Notes: a model not told the origin generated them from the sequence alone. DNA of 64,000 nucleotides from Methylibium sp. Root1272 (GCF_001425905.1 NZ_LMDY01000002.1:1-64000); one strand, 5' to 3'. Positions 21,108-30,746 are shown, counted from the first letter of the stretch. A program made the numbers and translations.

Positions 21108-21410
21108 TCAGTCCGCGCTGCTGGTTTCGCTGGTTTCCGCGGCCGCAGCCGCTGCGGCGGCTGCCGCGAGCTTCTTGCTGCGCGGATTCTTCTCGCACAG
21201 CGGCTCGCAGACCGGCTGGCTGCGCCCGAGCACCTTCTGCATGGTGCGTCGGTTGGGGGGCTGGTGAGCGCCGCAGAAGAAGCAGGACATGGTGTTCGTC
21301 GCCCCCGAGAACGCGCCAGGGCGCGGAGAGAACGGCGAGCCCGGGGCCTTGCTGGTGTAGCGAAGTCCGTCCTGCTGGATGCGGGTCGTGGTGTCTTTGC
21401 GTGAGGCCAT
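21108..21410 (-). CDS. Small Cys4 (zinc-ribbon-like) protein with poly-Ala tail
   Basis: 100 residues. Cys43, Cys46, Cys68 and Cys72 form a CxxC-x21-CxxxC pattern (SCFFCGAHQ ... PVCEPLCEK) suggesting one metal site. The tail has a run of ten alanines (82-91), then acidic/Ser residues. I do not recognise the family. The start at 21410 is a plain ATG without a strong ribosome binding site. The upstream neighbour on the same strand is the TPMT-like methyltransferase, 95 nt away. The gene could be real given the cysteine spacing; expression is unproved. Confidence 0.6.
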   Translation of the reverse strand: MASRKDTTTRIQQDGLRYTSKAPGSPFSPRPGAFSGATNTMSCFFCGAHQPPNRRTMQKVLGRSQPVCEPLCEKNPRSKKLAAAAAAAAAAETSETSSAD

Positions 21411-21505
21411 ACCGCTATTGTCTCAGGCTCTGGGCCACTTTGTCGGCGCGGGGCAACCCGCAGCGAGCGAAAACGGGTTTCCGGGCCTCCGGCCCCGCAC
21501 GATGA

Positions 21506-22117
21506 TCAGCGCCGAGTCAGCAAGATGGCCAGCTCCGCCCAGCCATTGGCCGGGTGCGGGACACGGCGGTAGGGCGGGCGGGGCCAGGCCCAGCGATCGG
21601 CCGGCAGCACGGCCCGCAGCGCGTTCACGTCCACGTGGTAAGGCGGACCCTCGATCAGTCCCTGGGCGGCCCCTTCGCGCGGTGCCTGCATGGCCAGCAG
21701 GGCGAGCGTGCCGCCCGGACGCAACCACGCGTGCAGCCGGGCCGCATAGGCCACCCAGTGGTCGGGATGCAAGGCGCACAGGCAGGTCTGCTCGTAGATC
21801 GCGTCGAACGGCGCCTCGGGCTCCCAGGCCAGCACGTCCGCCTGCACGACCTCGGCAACCAGGCCGGCGGCGGCGAGGCGGGCCTGCGTAAGACGCACGG
21901 CGCCAGGCGCGTAGTCGATGGCGGTGACCGAGAAACCGCCGCGGGCCAGCGGTACGACCTCGTGGCCGCTGCCGCAGCCGGGCACCGCGATGCGCCCGGG
22001 CATCAAGCTGCCGTCGCCCAGCCAGACCTGGAGCTGTGGGCTCGGCGCCCCGCGATCCCAGGGCAGCTGCCCTGTGTCGAAGCGCTGCTGCCAGAAGGGG
22101 ATATCGGGACCGCTCAT
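21506..22117 (-). CDS. Class I SAM methyltransferase, TPMT family
   Basis: 203 residues. It starts like thiopurine S-methyltransferases (FWQQRFDTGQLPWDRGAP) and carries the SAM-binding motif VPGCGSGHEVVPLA. The EQTCLCALHPDHW segment is also typical. Bacterial members methylate thiols or metalloid compounds such as tellurite or selenite; the substrate is not fixed by sequence. Cytoplasmic, monocistronic or with the Cys4 protein downstream. Confidence 0.85.
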   Translation of the reverse strand: MSGPDIPFWQQRFDTGQLPWDRGAPSPQLQVWLGDGSLMPGRIAVPGCGSGHEVVPLARGGFSVTAIDYAPGAVRLTQARLAAAGLVAEVVQADVLAWEPEAPFDAIYEQTCLCALHPDHWVAYAARLHAWLRPGGTLALLAMQAPREGAAQGLIEGPPYHVDVNALRAVLPADRWAWPRPPYRRVPHPANGWAELAILLTRR

Positions 22118-22187
22118 GCTGAGCAGTCTAGGGCCTGTCGCGGTGGTCGAGGCGAGCCGTCTCGGCGAAAGCTGGGCGGTGGTTCGG

Positions 22188-23039
22188 TCAGCCGTCGATC
22201 GCGCGCACCAGCGTCTCGGTCGCCGGCAGCGACAGGTTGAGCAGGCGTGCGATCGCCGCCAAGTCGTCGGGCACCGCCGGGTTGTCCCAGCCGCGCGCCG
22301 GATCCTCGGTGTGGCGGGCCAGGCGGATGGCCAGCACCACGTTCTGCACCTGGGGTTGGGCGGCCTGGCTGTTGTCGTCGGCGATGCGCACCAGCAACTC
22401 GGGCAGCGCCCAGGTGTGCATCAAGGCCTGCTGCAGCGCGAGCAGGTCGATGTTCAGCAGCTGGCGCTGTGCGTGGTCGGAGCGCAGCGTGGGATCGGCT
22501 CGCTGGCGGCTGGCGATCTCGAGGGCCAGCGCCGGAGCGTGGCACCACAGCAGCATTTCCGCGAAGTCGTGCAACTGCGCCGCCAGTTGCAGCACCTCGG
22601 CGTCGTCGTCCATGCGGTGGACCGCGAAACCGAGCGAGAAGTTGGCAGCTCGGTGCGCACGCCGCAACACCCGCTGCAGGCCGGCCAGGGCCTCGGGCTG
22701 GCTGGCCAGGTGCACTTCGACCTGGGTCATGCCGCTGAAGGTGTGGAAGAACGGACCGATGCCCATCATCACCAGTGCGGCCGTGACCGTCTCGGGCCCG
22801 CCGCTGTCGCCGCCGCCCCGTTTGCGGCGCAACTGGGCGACCGCCGCGAGCAGCTTCAGGGTCATCAAGGGATCCTGCCGAACCGGATCGGCGAGCTGGT
22901 GCGCGTCGACATCGCCCCGGGTCGCCTCCACCCGTTCCAGCAATTCCAGCTCCTCTGCCGTGGCCGCCAGCACCGGGATCGGCGCATCGCTGAACCAGCG
23001 GGTCCAGGCGGGCAGGTCGGGCAGGGCGTGGGTGAGCAT
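22188..23039 (-). CDS. HDOD domain protein
   Basis: 283 residues. Segments DPLMTLKLLAAVAQLRR, TVTAALVMMGIGPFFHTF and LAAQLHDFAEMLLWCHAP fit the HDOD fold, an HD-related domain that has lost catalytic metal ligands. HDOD proteins act in signalling, often in c-di-GMP or motility control. It ends 70 nt from the methyltransferase start. No second signalling domain is fused. Its neighbourhood to the pilin operon is suggestive but not proof of a role in twitching. Confidence 0.8.
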   Translation of the reverse strand: MLTHALPDLPAWTRWFSDAPIPVLAATAEELELLERVEATRGDVDAHQLADPVRQDPLMTLKLLAAVAQLRRKRGGGDSGGPETVTAALVMMGIGPFFHTFSGMTQVEVHLASQPEALAGLQRVLRRAHRAANFSLGFAVHRMDDDAEVLQLAAQLHDFAEMLLWCHAPALALEIASRQRADPTLRSDHAQRQLLNIDLLALQQALMHTWALPELLVRIADDNSQAAQPQVQNVVLAIRLARHTEDPARGWDNPAVPDDLAAIARLLNLSLPATETLVRAIDG

Positions 23040-23157
23040 GGGGGAGGGATGGGAGCGATGCGCAGTTATCGGCTTGAGGACGAGAACCTGAAGTTCGCCG
23101 AGTTCCGCGAAAGCCAGCTGGGGCTCTTGGCTCGAGACTTCATGCGCTTGTGAAGTA

Positions 23158-23193
23158 CCAAGGCCCGCTGCAGTTTCCTGCAGCGGGCCTTGG
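23158..23193 (-). terminator. Perfect 16-bp hairpin downstream of pilY1
   Basis: ccaaggcccgctgcag (23158-23173), loop tttc, and its exact complement (23178-23193). It lies 34 nt past the pilY1 stop. No T-tract follows on either strand, so termination may need help, but stem length and position support an operon end. Confidence 0.6.
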
Positions 23194-23226
23194 TGTGGTG
23201 GTGTGAGTCGTCGTTTGGCGCTTCTG

Positions 23227-26200
23227 TCAGTTGGAGAGCGGCAGTTCGCGCCAGTTGAGTCGCTTCAGCCCGATCGTGGTGCCGAAGTTGCCGGGGACAC
23301 GTTGAACCGCGCCGCGGTCACTGCCCGACACGAGGCGAACCTTGCCGTCGACGCTGAGGAAGCGAAGATCGGTGATGACCCCCGTGCCGCCGGAAATGTA
23401 AGAGACCACCGTGGTGTTCTGGGTCAGCTTCGAGAGTCCGTTCGAGAAGTCCGTGCCGTAGATTCGGCTCATACCGGAGGGGCTGCAGGCATCTCCGTTC
23501 GGCAAGGTCGGTGCGAAGGCCACCGTTCCGAAGAAGGTCGTCGGATCGGAAACCAGTCGCCAGGCGACGTTGTTCCCGGCGTTCTTGCCGAGGTCGACGA
23601 ACCAACCCATCGGCTTCGCCGTGGTGGCGGTGTAGCCTGTCAGCAGGTCGGTGTTCGCTACCAACTGAGTCCGAGTGATGGGGAAGGTAATGCCGGTCGG
23701 CAGCATGGCCGTCGTATTGAAAGACACCGAGTTGCCATCGGCGATCGCGTAGAAGGTCTGCTCCTGCGTCGAGGCAATGTCGGTGTCGGCCAGCAAGCGG
23801 CCTGTCCCGACCATCACCACGCGTTGCTTCGTGCGCGGGTGCAACTCGATGATGGGCCGCGAGGTCACCGGTTGAGCGCCATCGGTCGGGTGACTGAGCG
23901 TTGCGAGGCGCAAAGGCGCGGGGTAGGTACCACTGGCGCCCGTGACGTCGAAGCGCCACAGGTTGCCCAGCAGGTCGCCGGCGTAGACGGCATCGGCATA
24001 GCCGTCGGTGAAGTCGACGACGTAGGCATTCGCGTGCGCCAGACCTGCATCGTTGGCGACAGATCCCACGCCGGTCGCGACGGTTTCCAGCAAGGCCCCG
24101 GTGCTCGGGTTCACGAAGAACAGGTAGCCCTGACCATCCGGCGTGTTGTAGCCCGACGGCAGGATCACCGTCCAGCCGTACTTGCGCGTCTTCACGACGA
24201 CCGGTTCGCCGAAGGTATAGCCCATCTGGGGTGCCGTGAACTCCCACAGCACATTGGCGGCAGCCGTCGCCTCGTTGGTGATGCCGGCAGGGTTGGTGAC
24301 GTCGATCGCGTAGTAGGCCCGCCCTCCCTTGCCCAGGCCTCCGATCAGGACCGAGCGCCAGTTGGTCGAGGTGCCCACACCGGAGCCGTTCCATGTCTTG
24401 CCCATGTCGACGTCATACGACGTCGGGGTGGCATTGACAAGATAGCGATGGTTCAGCGGCGAGCGGCCCAGCGAGGCCAGGCCGCTGACACCCGGCGTAC
24501 CGTCGGGCCCATTGAACACGGCGTTGGGCACGTACGCGAAGACCTCGCGGCCGGCGTCGGCGCCGGTGAGCGCGCCGTTGAACGCATGCAGCATGCCGTC
24601 GTTTGCGCCGACATAGACGACCGTCGGGCGCGTTCTCCAGGTCGTCCTGAACGTGCTGTAGCCGGGATTGGTCGCGTCGGACAGCGGCAGCGAAGGCGGG
24701 CCGACCGGCCGTGCCCGCGAGCCGACGATGTCGCCGAGCAACTGCGTGCGCGTGCGGTAGGCGCGTGTGCTCCCGGTGACCGTCGAGGCCTGCTCGTGCG
24801 TGCGATCGCCCCGCAGGTAGTTCAGGTAGTCGGCGCTGTCGTTGTCGGCGCGATAGGTCGTGTCGAGCAGACCCAGTTGCGTGGCGTTGACGCGCCCCGC
24901 GCCCGTGCTGGTCGAACGGAAGGCCACACCGGTAGGCGTCGCGGCCAGCGGATCCCAGGTCACCACATTGCGGTTGGTGTCCCAGCCCGTTCCTGCCAGC
25001 TGCGCGGCGAGCTTGCTCGTCGCAGTCCATTGAGCGGTCAAGGTCGGATCGCCAACGGCATTGAACGACAGTTCGCTGGCCTGCACCTGGCCGGTCCAGT
25101 TGTTCGGGTCGTATTGCGCGCTATAGCTGCCGTTGCCGGACACGGCCACCTGCGGCACCGAGGTCGAGAACGAGGTCGTGAAGGCCTCCAGCGCCGCGGC
25201 AATCTTCTCGAATGCCGTAGTGAGGCCCACCACCATCGTGTCGGGTCGGCCCGCGGTGAAATAGTTGTCGGGGCGGTTCTGGGCACCGACGGTCTGACCT
25301 GTCGTGGACCACCACTCGTTCGGCAGCGCTGCGGTGCGGGTGGCGGCGTTGTAGTCGTCCGGCACATCGAAGCCGCCGTACTTGGCGGCAAGATAGAACT
25401 GATTGTCGGCAACGAAAGGCTGCTCCAGAACGTCGACCCAGTAAGTCTGGATGGTCTGCTTTCCTTCGGTTGCTACATTGCCCGTCACGGTCGGGCGGAT
25501 GTCCGTGGTGTTGGCGTAATACGCCATTCCGACGATGCCCGCCGAGTTGGCTCGGCCGCTGTAGTCATTCCAGTTCGGGTTGGCCAAACCCTGCAGCGTA
25601 AAGGCGTTGTTGGTCCATGTGGTGACACTGGCTCCCGCGCCAAAGGTGTTGTCACCGGAGACCAGGGCCGGCACGGCAGGTTCGTCGGTGCGTCCGGTAT
25701 TGCCGGGCAGGTTCTTGTCGCGGTGGGTGTAGATGTCGCCGATGCCCAGGATGAAGTTGCGCTGGCACGAGTACTGGATCGGGTCGTTCCAATTGGTGAT
25801 GACCGGGAAGTCGTCGAGGTAGGTCGTGCGGGTCGCCGCATTGGCGGCCCCCATGGTCGTGTATTCCGGGACGTTGCCCTGATTCTTGAAGTAGCGCAGC
25901 GCGGTGTAGTAAAGCTCGCTGACGGGGTCGTAGCTCTTGTAGTCATTGGTATTGAGCTGACCGAACTTGTTCAGATAATTCATCACCCCGCTGTTGGTGA
26001 TCGAGACGCTGGGAGTGAAGTCGGTATTGGTCTGCGTCGCGTCGGTCGCATCGGGGTTGATGTAGAAAACACCTGTCGTTGCATCCCATTCGGTCGCAGC
26101 ATTCGTGACTGCGGGCTCGCCGGGAACGGGACGCGTGGGGCCGACGAACTTCTGTTGCGCGCGCAGCACCGCACCGTCGCGCAGGAAGTCGCTGTGGTTC

Positions 26201-27057
26201 AGATAGCCAAACGCACTGAAACGGATGCGGTTCGAGTATTTCTGGATCAATCCTTCCGGCTTCCAATTACTGCCGTACTGCTTGCAGTTGGCCTCGACCC
26301 CACCTGCTGCGGTGGCCGTGTCGCACACCTTGACCCGCATCACCGCGCGGTAGACGGTGCCAACCACAGGAGCGACAGCCGGGTTGTAGTCGGCTACGGC
26401 GCCGCCAAGCGCTGCCGACGACGAGGCGAAGAGCATGTTGATGCCCTGGCTCTGGATGCGCGTATGGAGGTTGTTGAAGCCGAGCGGTGACGCCTCGGCC
26501 ACCGTGGCTGCCGCCGTGATGCTCTTGTCAGGCGCAAGGCCCTGACCCGTGTCGCGCGACTTCTGGAGGATAGTCGTCGTGGTCGTGTCGATGATCCGGT
26601 ATCCGCCGGTCATCGCCCAACGAAACGGGTCGATGGTCGGTGTGGAGGCCCAGTTCAGATAGTTGCCGCTCCACTCGTTGGCGCCGGTGCAGTTGTGCGC
26701 TGTGTTGACCCCATTGGGATAGAAGTGGCGGAGTTCAGTCGCTGTCTCGGTTGCGTAGTACTGGTAGAGGTAGCACTTGTTCGGATCGAAATATCCGAGG
26801 TAGGTCTCGGTGCTCACATAGGCTGTGGTGTGCGCGGAGCGCACTGCGGTGGGCCATTCCACGGAGAGCGCCAGTGCCACGTTGCCAGGAACCGCACTGG
26901 TGGCGAACACCGGCGAATCGGCCAGGGTCGTGGCGGCACTCGCCTGAAGCGTCCACGCCAGCGTCGAGCCGACCACCAAGGCTTGTGCCGCAGCGCCAAG
27001 TCGCCGCAGAACCTTGCGTTCCGGAGCGGGACGATTTCGGGGGGGTCGAGTGGTCAT
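23227..27057 (-). CDS. pilY1: Type IV pilus tip adhesin / biogenesis factor PilY1
   Basis: 1276 residues from ATG 27057, placed by a GTGAGGT ribosome binding site eight bases upstream; a frame from 27102 is less likely. A signal peptide (about 1-45, LGAAAQALVVGSTLAW) is followed by a long variable N-terminal region and a C-terminal seven-blade beta-propeller with NDGMLHAFNG and DFTDGYADAVYAGDLLGNLW, the latter a degenerate version of the calcium loop of P. aeruginosa PilY1. PilY1 primes pilus assembly with minor pilins and acts in adhesion and retraction control. No clear MIDAS motif for a von Willebrand A domain was seen. Confidence 0.92.
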   Translation of the reverse strand: MTTRPPRNRPAPERKVLRRLGAAAQALVVGSTLAWTLQASAATTLADSPVFATSAVPGNVALALSVEWPTAVRSAHTTAYVSTETYLGYFDPNKCYLYQYYATETATELRHFYPNGVNTAHNCTGANEWSGNYLNWASTPTIDPFRWAMTGGYRIIDTTTTTILQKSRDTGQGLAPDKSITAAATVAEASPLGFNNLHTRIQSQGINMLFASSSAALGGAVADYNPAVAPVVGTVYRAVMRVKVCDTATAAGGVEANCKQYGSNWKPEGLIQKYSNRIRFSAFGYLNHSDFLRDGAVLRAQQKFVGPTRPVPGEPAVTNAATEWDATTGVFYINPDATDATQTNTDFTPSVSITNSGVMNYLNKFGQLNTNDYKSYDPVSELYYTALRYFKNQGNVPEYTTMGAANAATRTTYLDDFPVITNWNDPIQYSCQRNFILGIGDIYTHRDKNLPGNTGRTDEPAVPALVSGDNTFGAGASVTTWTNNAFTLQGLANPNWNDYSGRANSAGIVGMAYYANTTDIRPTVTGNVATEGKQTIQTYWVDVLEQPFVADNQFYLAAKYGGFDVPDDYNAATRTAALPNEWWSTTGQTVGAQNRPDNYFTAGRPDTMVVGLTTAFEKIAAALEAFTTSFSTSVPQVAVSGNGSYSAQYDPNNWTGQVQASELSFNAVGDPTLTAQWTATSKLAAQLAGTGWDTNRNVVTWDPLAATPTGVAFRSTSTGAGRVNATQLGLLDTTYRADNDSADYLNYLRGDRTHEQASTVTGSTRAYRTRTQLLGDIVGSRARPVGPPSLPLSDATNPGYSTFRTTWRTRPTVVYVGANDGMLHAFNGALTGADAGREVFAYVPNAVFNGPDGTPGVSGLASLGRSPLNHRYLVNATPTSYDVDMGKTWNGSGVGTSTNWRSVLIGGLGKGGRAYYAIDVTNPAGITNEATAAANVLWEFTAPQMGYTFGEPVVVKTRKYGWTVILPSGYNTPDGQGYLFFVNPSTGALLETVATGVGSVANDAGLAHANAYVVDFTDGYADAVYAGDLLGNLWRFDVTGASGTYPAPLRLATLSHPTDGAQPVTSRPIIELHPRTKQRVVMVGTGRLLADTDIASTQEQTFYAIADGNSVSFNTTAMLPTGITFPITRTQLVANTDLLTGYTATTAKPMGWFVDLGKNAGNNVAWRLVSDPTTFFGTVAFAPTLPNGDACSPSGMSRIYGTDFSNGLSKLTQNTTVVSYISGGTGVITDLRFLSVDGKVRLVSGSDRGAVQRVPGNFGTTIGLKRLNWRELPLSN

Positions 27058-27135
27058 GACGAGTACCTCACGCGGATTCACGAAGAGTTCTGGGGCGCGC
27101 ATCGAAGACGATATCCGGGCAGACGGCAGCGTTCT

Positions 27136-27795
27136 TCAGCTGTCGCAGCAGGAGAACGTGCTCTGGAAGAAGGACTGCGTGTTGCGAGGCCCGGTCGCGC
27201 GGATGGTGAGCCGGTAGACCACCGGCTGCGCCACCGCACCGCGGGCCCCTCCCACGCTGGCGCGCTCTGCGCGCTGCCACTCCGAGGCGCTGCCGCCGGG
27301 CTGCAGGCTGGCATCGGCGACCGAGCAGTTGTCGGGTGTTTCGGATCCCGTGCCGGCTGTCGCGCACATCCTGTCGACGACGTAGCGCAGGGTGATCCCC
27401 TGGCCGGCGTTGATGTCGGCGCCAGTCCAGGCGCCGGTGAACGTGGCGTCGTTCGCCAGCAAGGTGTTCGGGATGCCTTGCGGGTTGCTGGGCAGCACCG
27501 TGGCGCTGTAGTTCAGTGCCGGCGAGTTGGCTTCTCTTGCTGCCGCACCGATCAGCGCACCGCCCGCGCGGAACCGGGCTAGGATGGTCTCGGCCGCCTG
27601 CTCGCTCTGTTGCGCCAGATCGCGCTTGAAGGCCAGATTGCCGGCGGTCGTCAGCGAGATGTCGAACGACCGCATCAGCGCCGCGGCCGAGATCAGCATC
27701 ACCACCAGCACGATGAGGCTGATGATCAGGACGGCGCCGCGCTGCCCGCGATCGTGGGCGGAGCGCAAGACAGCAAGCGTGTGTCGGTGGTTCAT
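27136..27795 (-). CDS. pilX: Minor pilin PilX
   Basis: 219 residues. After RGQRG comes the hydrophobic segment AVLIISLIVLVVMLISAAAL, which lacks the Glu5 found in most pilins; this is normal for PilX. The following TTAGNLAFKRDLAQQSEQAAE matches the family. It is part of the priming complex with PilV, PilW and PilY1. It starts 2 nt after the pilW stop. Confidence 0.88.
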   Translation of the reverse strand: MNHRHTLAVLRSAHDRGQRGAVLIISLIVLVVMLISAAALMRSFDISLTTAGNLAFKRDLAQQSEQAAETILARFRAGGALIGAAAREANSPALNYSATVLPSNPQGIPNTLLANDATFTGAWTGADINAGQGITLRYVVDRMCATAGTGSETPDNCSVADASLQPGGSASEWQRAERASVGGARGAVAQPVVYRLTIRATGPRNTQSFFQSTFSCCDS

Positions 27796-27797
27796 GG

Positions 27798-28994
27798 TCA
27801 GGGACGCAGCAGCAGGTTGCGGACGGGGACCGTGAGCTCGATGGTGCGGTGGCGCATCGTGCGATCGGCGGTGGCAATGGCCACGGTGCGCGTCAGCGCT
27901 CCTGGCGTGCCGCCGCTGCTCAGGTCGGCAAAGAGGCTGACGGACGCGGGTGCCACGTCTTCCCTTTCAACCAGGGAAGATCGCATGACCAGACCGAGTC
28001 TCACGGCCACGATGCGCCGCAGATTCGTGGTCGAAGCCGCAGAGCCGTCCATCAAGGCTGTGCCGCCCCAGGTCGCGCCCGAGGGCGCGACCCAGTCATC
28101 GATCACGCCGTTGTCGTTGGTGTCGACCCCGTAAACCGCGCGCAGGGCGATCACGCCTTCGGCCAGCGGCAGCGGTGTGTTCTGGCCGTTGATGAGCAGC
28201 AGGTCGTAGCTGAACAGCGTGCTGTTGTCGCCGACGCCGAACAACTGGAACTGGGGGGTGTTGTTCGCGATGTTTCCGATGGCAAACGCGTCGGCACTCG
28301 ACAGCGATGCCAAGGTGGCCAGCGACGTGTTCGTGCCGCTCGCGGTGTAGTAAGCCCCCGCTGTGTCAAAGGGCAGGGCCTGCGTTGCGCCACCGGCGAA
28401 TCCGGCCGTCAGTTGCGTGAGCAGGCATTCGCCTGCACCCGACAGCATCACAAGGTCGCCACCGCGAAAGCCGATCGTGTTGTTGAGGCGCCATTGGTTG
28501 GCCGCCACATCGGTGCCGGTGCGCGGCAGCAGCGAGGCAGGCGACTCGCCGAAGCCTGCTGATCCGCTCATCACCATCACGACATCCGAGCCGGTGGCCG
28601 ACGCCCCCTGGAAGATCACGATCGGCGCAAGACGCAATGTCTGGGGCACGCCGGCAAATGGTGCGGGCAGCGCGGCCGTGCGGGGCCATGCCTGGCTGGC
28701 GGGCAGCCGAGCATTCAAACGGCAAGCCCCGACACGGGTCCACCCGTCGGCAAATCCCGAGCCGGCACTGCGAATCAGGCGGTCGAGGGTGTAGGCCGCA
28801 TAGGCACCAGACTGGTTGGCGTCATTGAGCGACACCGACGTTCGCTTGCGTCCTTCGCTGGCGGCCAGCACGCCGAAGACCGCGAGCGTGACGACGAGGC
28901 CGATGGCGACCGCAACCAGCAGTTCGACGAGCGAGAAGCCCCGCACACCGCGCGACCTCGACAGGCGGCCTCGAGAGGCGCTAGACATGCTCAT
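27798..28994 (-). CDS. pilW: Minor pilin PilW
   Basis: 398 residues from ATG 28994, which overlaps the pilV stop as ATGA; a longer frame to 29162 only overlaps pilV. Prepilin cleavage site GVRG|FSLVELLVAVAIG with Glu5. The C-terminal part holds a DTNDNGVIDDW loop like a calcium site, common in PilW. A long pilin of this size fits the bridging role in the tip complex. Confidence 0.9.
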   Translation of the reverse strand: MSMSSASRGRLSRSRGVRGFSLVELLVAVAIGLVVTLAVFGVLAASEGRKRTSVSLNDANQSGAYAAYTLDRLIRSAGSGFADGWTRVGACRLNARLPASQAWPRTAALPAPFAGVPQTLRLAPIVIFQGASATGSDVVMVMSGSAGFGESPASLLPRTGTDVAANQWRLNNTIGFRGGDLVMLSGAGECLLTQLTAGFAGGATQALPFDTAGAYYTASGTNTSLATLASLSSADAFAIGNIANNTPQFQLFGVGDNSTLFSYDLLLINGQNTPLPLAEGVIALRAVYGVDTNDNGVIDDWVAPSGATWGGTALMDGSAASTTNLRRIVAVRLGLVMRSSLVEREDVAPASVSLFADLSSGGTPGALTRTVAIATADRTMRHRTIELTVPVRNLLLRP

Positions 28995-29416
28995 GTCACC
29001 TCCTCGGTCGTCAGAACGACCTCGGTCACCAATTGACTGGTCAGCGTCGAACGGGGTTGCTGCCACGTGATCGTGATCAGTGCCGTGTTGCCGGCGACCG
29101 TGATCGTGGCGGTACCGCTGGGCAGTCCCTGTGTCGTGGCGTCGGCGACCCGCGTCTGCCACGCCGTGATCTGAGCCGTGGGCAGCGTGACCGTGCGGGC
29201 CAGACGCATCTGCGCGGCGAGGTCATCAGCCAGCAATGCTGCACGATTGCGGTCTTCTGCATCGACCGAGTACTGGGTCGCGCGGACTTGCATCGCCACG
29301 AGGCCGAGAATGCCGAACGAGAAGATCAGTACCGACACCAGCACTTCGAGCAGCGTGCTTCCACGCTGCCGTTGTGACGGTCGCGGGGGAGAAGAGGGTT
29401 TCACGAAGAGATTCAT
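28991..29416 (-). CDS. pilV: Minor pilin PilV
   Basis: 141 residues from ATG 29416 (a GTG one codon earlier is possible). Cleavage site QRQRG|STLLEVLVSVLIFSFG with Glu at position 5; LVAMQVRATQYSVDAEDRNR follows, a typical PilV stretch. It is translationally coupled to pilW and sits 3 nt after fimT. Confidence 0.9.
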   Translation of the reverse strand: MNLFVKPSSPPRPSQRQRGSTLLEVLVSVLIFSFGILGLVAMQVRATQYSVDAEDRNRAALLADDLAAQMRLARTVTLPTAQITAWQTRVADATTQGLPSGTATITVAGNTALITITWQQPRSTLTSQLVTEVVLTTEEVT

Positions 29417-29419
29417 CAC

Positions 29420-30007
29420 TCAACACCCATCGGGATTGGTGGCGGACAGGGTCTTGGCAGGATCGCACATGCGCACGCGACCCCCCAACGAAGCGGTGAC
29501 ACGCAGCGACCGGTCGACCCCTGCCACGGCACTGCCGTGCGCGACGTCATAGGTCACCGTGGGTGAGGTGGGATCGATGGCGCAGCCCTCGGTCGCATTC
29601 GCCACCTGCTGGCCGGCGGCGTTGAAGCACACCGCACTGGGCCCGGTGATGTTGACGCCCGCGACCACGCCGGCCAGCGCACCGCTGCGAACGAGTTCTG
29701 CCGTCTCGCCGGTGATCAGCGTCAGCGTGCGGACGCCCCAGTTGCTGCCGTTGGCTGCAGCGGCCGAGGTTGCTGTGGGGTTCGCGACGTTGGTCAGGAA
29801 GAAACTCACGGTCCGATTGCGCCGCACGGCCTCGGCCTGCGCCAGCCGCAGGCCGTCCTGCAGTACCTGGGTCGTGGTGCGTACGCGCGTGTTGCGGATC
29901 CAACTCGCGAACGACGGGGCCGCAACAGCCAGCAGGATCGCCAGCAATGTGACCGAGACCATCAGCTCCACCAGCGTGAAGCCGCGAGCGCGGCGGCCCG
30001 GAAGCAT
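29420..30007 (-). CDS. fimT: GspH/FimT-family minor pilin
   Basis: 195 residues from ATG 30007, which overlaps the pilE stop (TGATG); a GTG two codons upstream is the alternative. Cleavage site RRARG|FTLVELMVSVTLLAIL. The region RTTTQVLQDGLRLAQAEAVRRN is typical of FimT/FimU/GspH pseudopilins, one of which starts the tip complex in type IV pili. FimT homologues can bind DNA during uptake in other bacteria; whether this one does is unknown. Confidence 0.88.
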   Translation of the reverse strand: MLPGRRARGFTLVELMVSVTLLAILLAVAAPSFASWIRNTRVRTTTQVLQDGLRLAQAEAVRRNRTVSFFLTNVANPTATSAAAANGSNWGVRTLTLITGETAELVRSGALAGVVAGVNITGPSAVCFNAAGQQVANATEGCAIDPTSPTVTYDVAHGSAVAGVDRSLRVTASLGGRVRMCDPAKTLSATNPDGC

Positions 30008-30456
30008 CAGCACTGCCCCTTCTTGACGAGCCAGCAGGCGCCACCCGTGGTCCAGCCGGTGACAGTCGTCGTGGTCGCACGCACATCGGCCTCGGTGACG
30101 GTGAAGCCGAAATTGACCACCGGACCGTTGCCGGTCGCGAGCAGCGTGTAGGTCGTCGCTGTCGGACCCGCGGAACAGCTCACCACGAAGTTGCCGAACG
30201 TCCGCGCCGCGGCAGCACGTGCGCAGGGCGTGGTGAAGGCGCCGACCGTCGCGTAGGTCCGGTTGTCCTGGAAATGGCGCTCCATCTCGGCGCGCATCGA
30301 CGCGAGACCATTGGTCCCGTCGACCAGTCGTCCGCGCAGGATGTAGTCGCGATAGCTCGGATACGCGATCGCTGCCAGGATGCCGATGATCGCGACGACG
30401 ATCATCACCTCGATGAGCGTGAAGCCCGACTGTCGCTTGAAAGTGAATCGTCGCAT
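30007..30456 (-). CDS. pilE: Type IV pilin PilE (minor pilin)
   Basis: 149 residues from ATG 30456 after a GGGAAAG ribosome binding site. Cleavage site [22 protein letters not shown] with Glu5. Cysteines in [16 protein letters not shown] and the final KKGQC can form the C-terminal disulfide. It is the first gene of the operon; position before fimT-pilVWXY1 indicates the minor pilin PilE rather than the major subunit PilA. Confidence 0.88.
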   Translation of the reverse strand: MRRFTFKRQSGFTLIEVMIVVAIIGILAAIAYPSYRDYILRGRLVDGTNGLASMRAEMERHFQDNRTYATVGAFTTPCARAAAARTFGNFVVSCSAGPTATTYTLLATGNGPVVNFGFTVTEADVRATTTTVTGWTTGGACWLVKKGQC

Positions 30457-30746
30457 GTGACTTTCCCGTTCCGGTTCGCTGGCTTGAAGGCCTGGATAGC
30501 GCAGGCCGACTCGAATTCGTTGGTCGGAGAGCCGCCGCCTCATGGCAGGCCGCGGATCCGCTTGCAAGCAGTATGGGTGGTGGCGCCGCGCGTGCCCATG
30601 AAGCATGTCACGCATTCCGTGGGGTGCTGGATGGCAACCGGACGAAGTGCCGTCTGCGGTCGATGAACGGTCGGCGAGCGTCGCACCGCCGTCACGCCGG
30701 CCCGCCGGGAGAAGCACTGCCTGCGGCTACGCCGCGCTGCCCGGCC
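30457..30746. other. Intergenic region between EF-G paralogue and pilE
   Basis: 290 nt, GC-rich. It should carry the promoter of the minor pilin operon on the minus strand. I found no convincing sigma-70 pair and no good sigma-54 GG/GC element; no ORF is supported. Confidence 0.4.

Noticed and set aside
23203-26490. 1095-codon open frame on the plus strand
   Set aside because: It is exactly antisense to pilY1. High GC leaves reverse frames open; the translation is Arg/Val/Gly rich with no family features.
30457-30746. Sigma-54 promoter for the minor pilin operon
   Set aside because: No GG/GC pair with correct -24/-12 spacing was found upstream of pilE.
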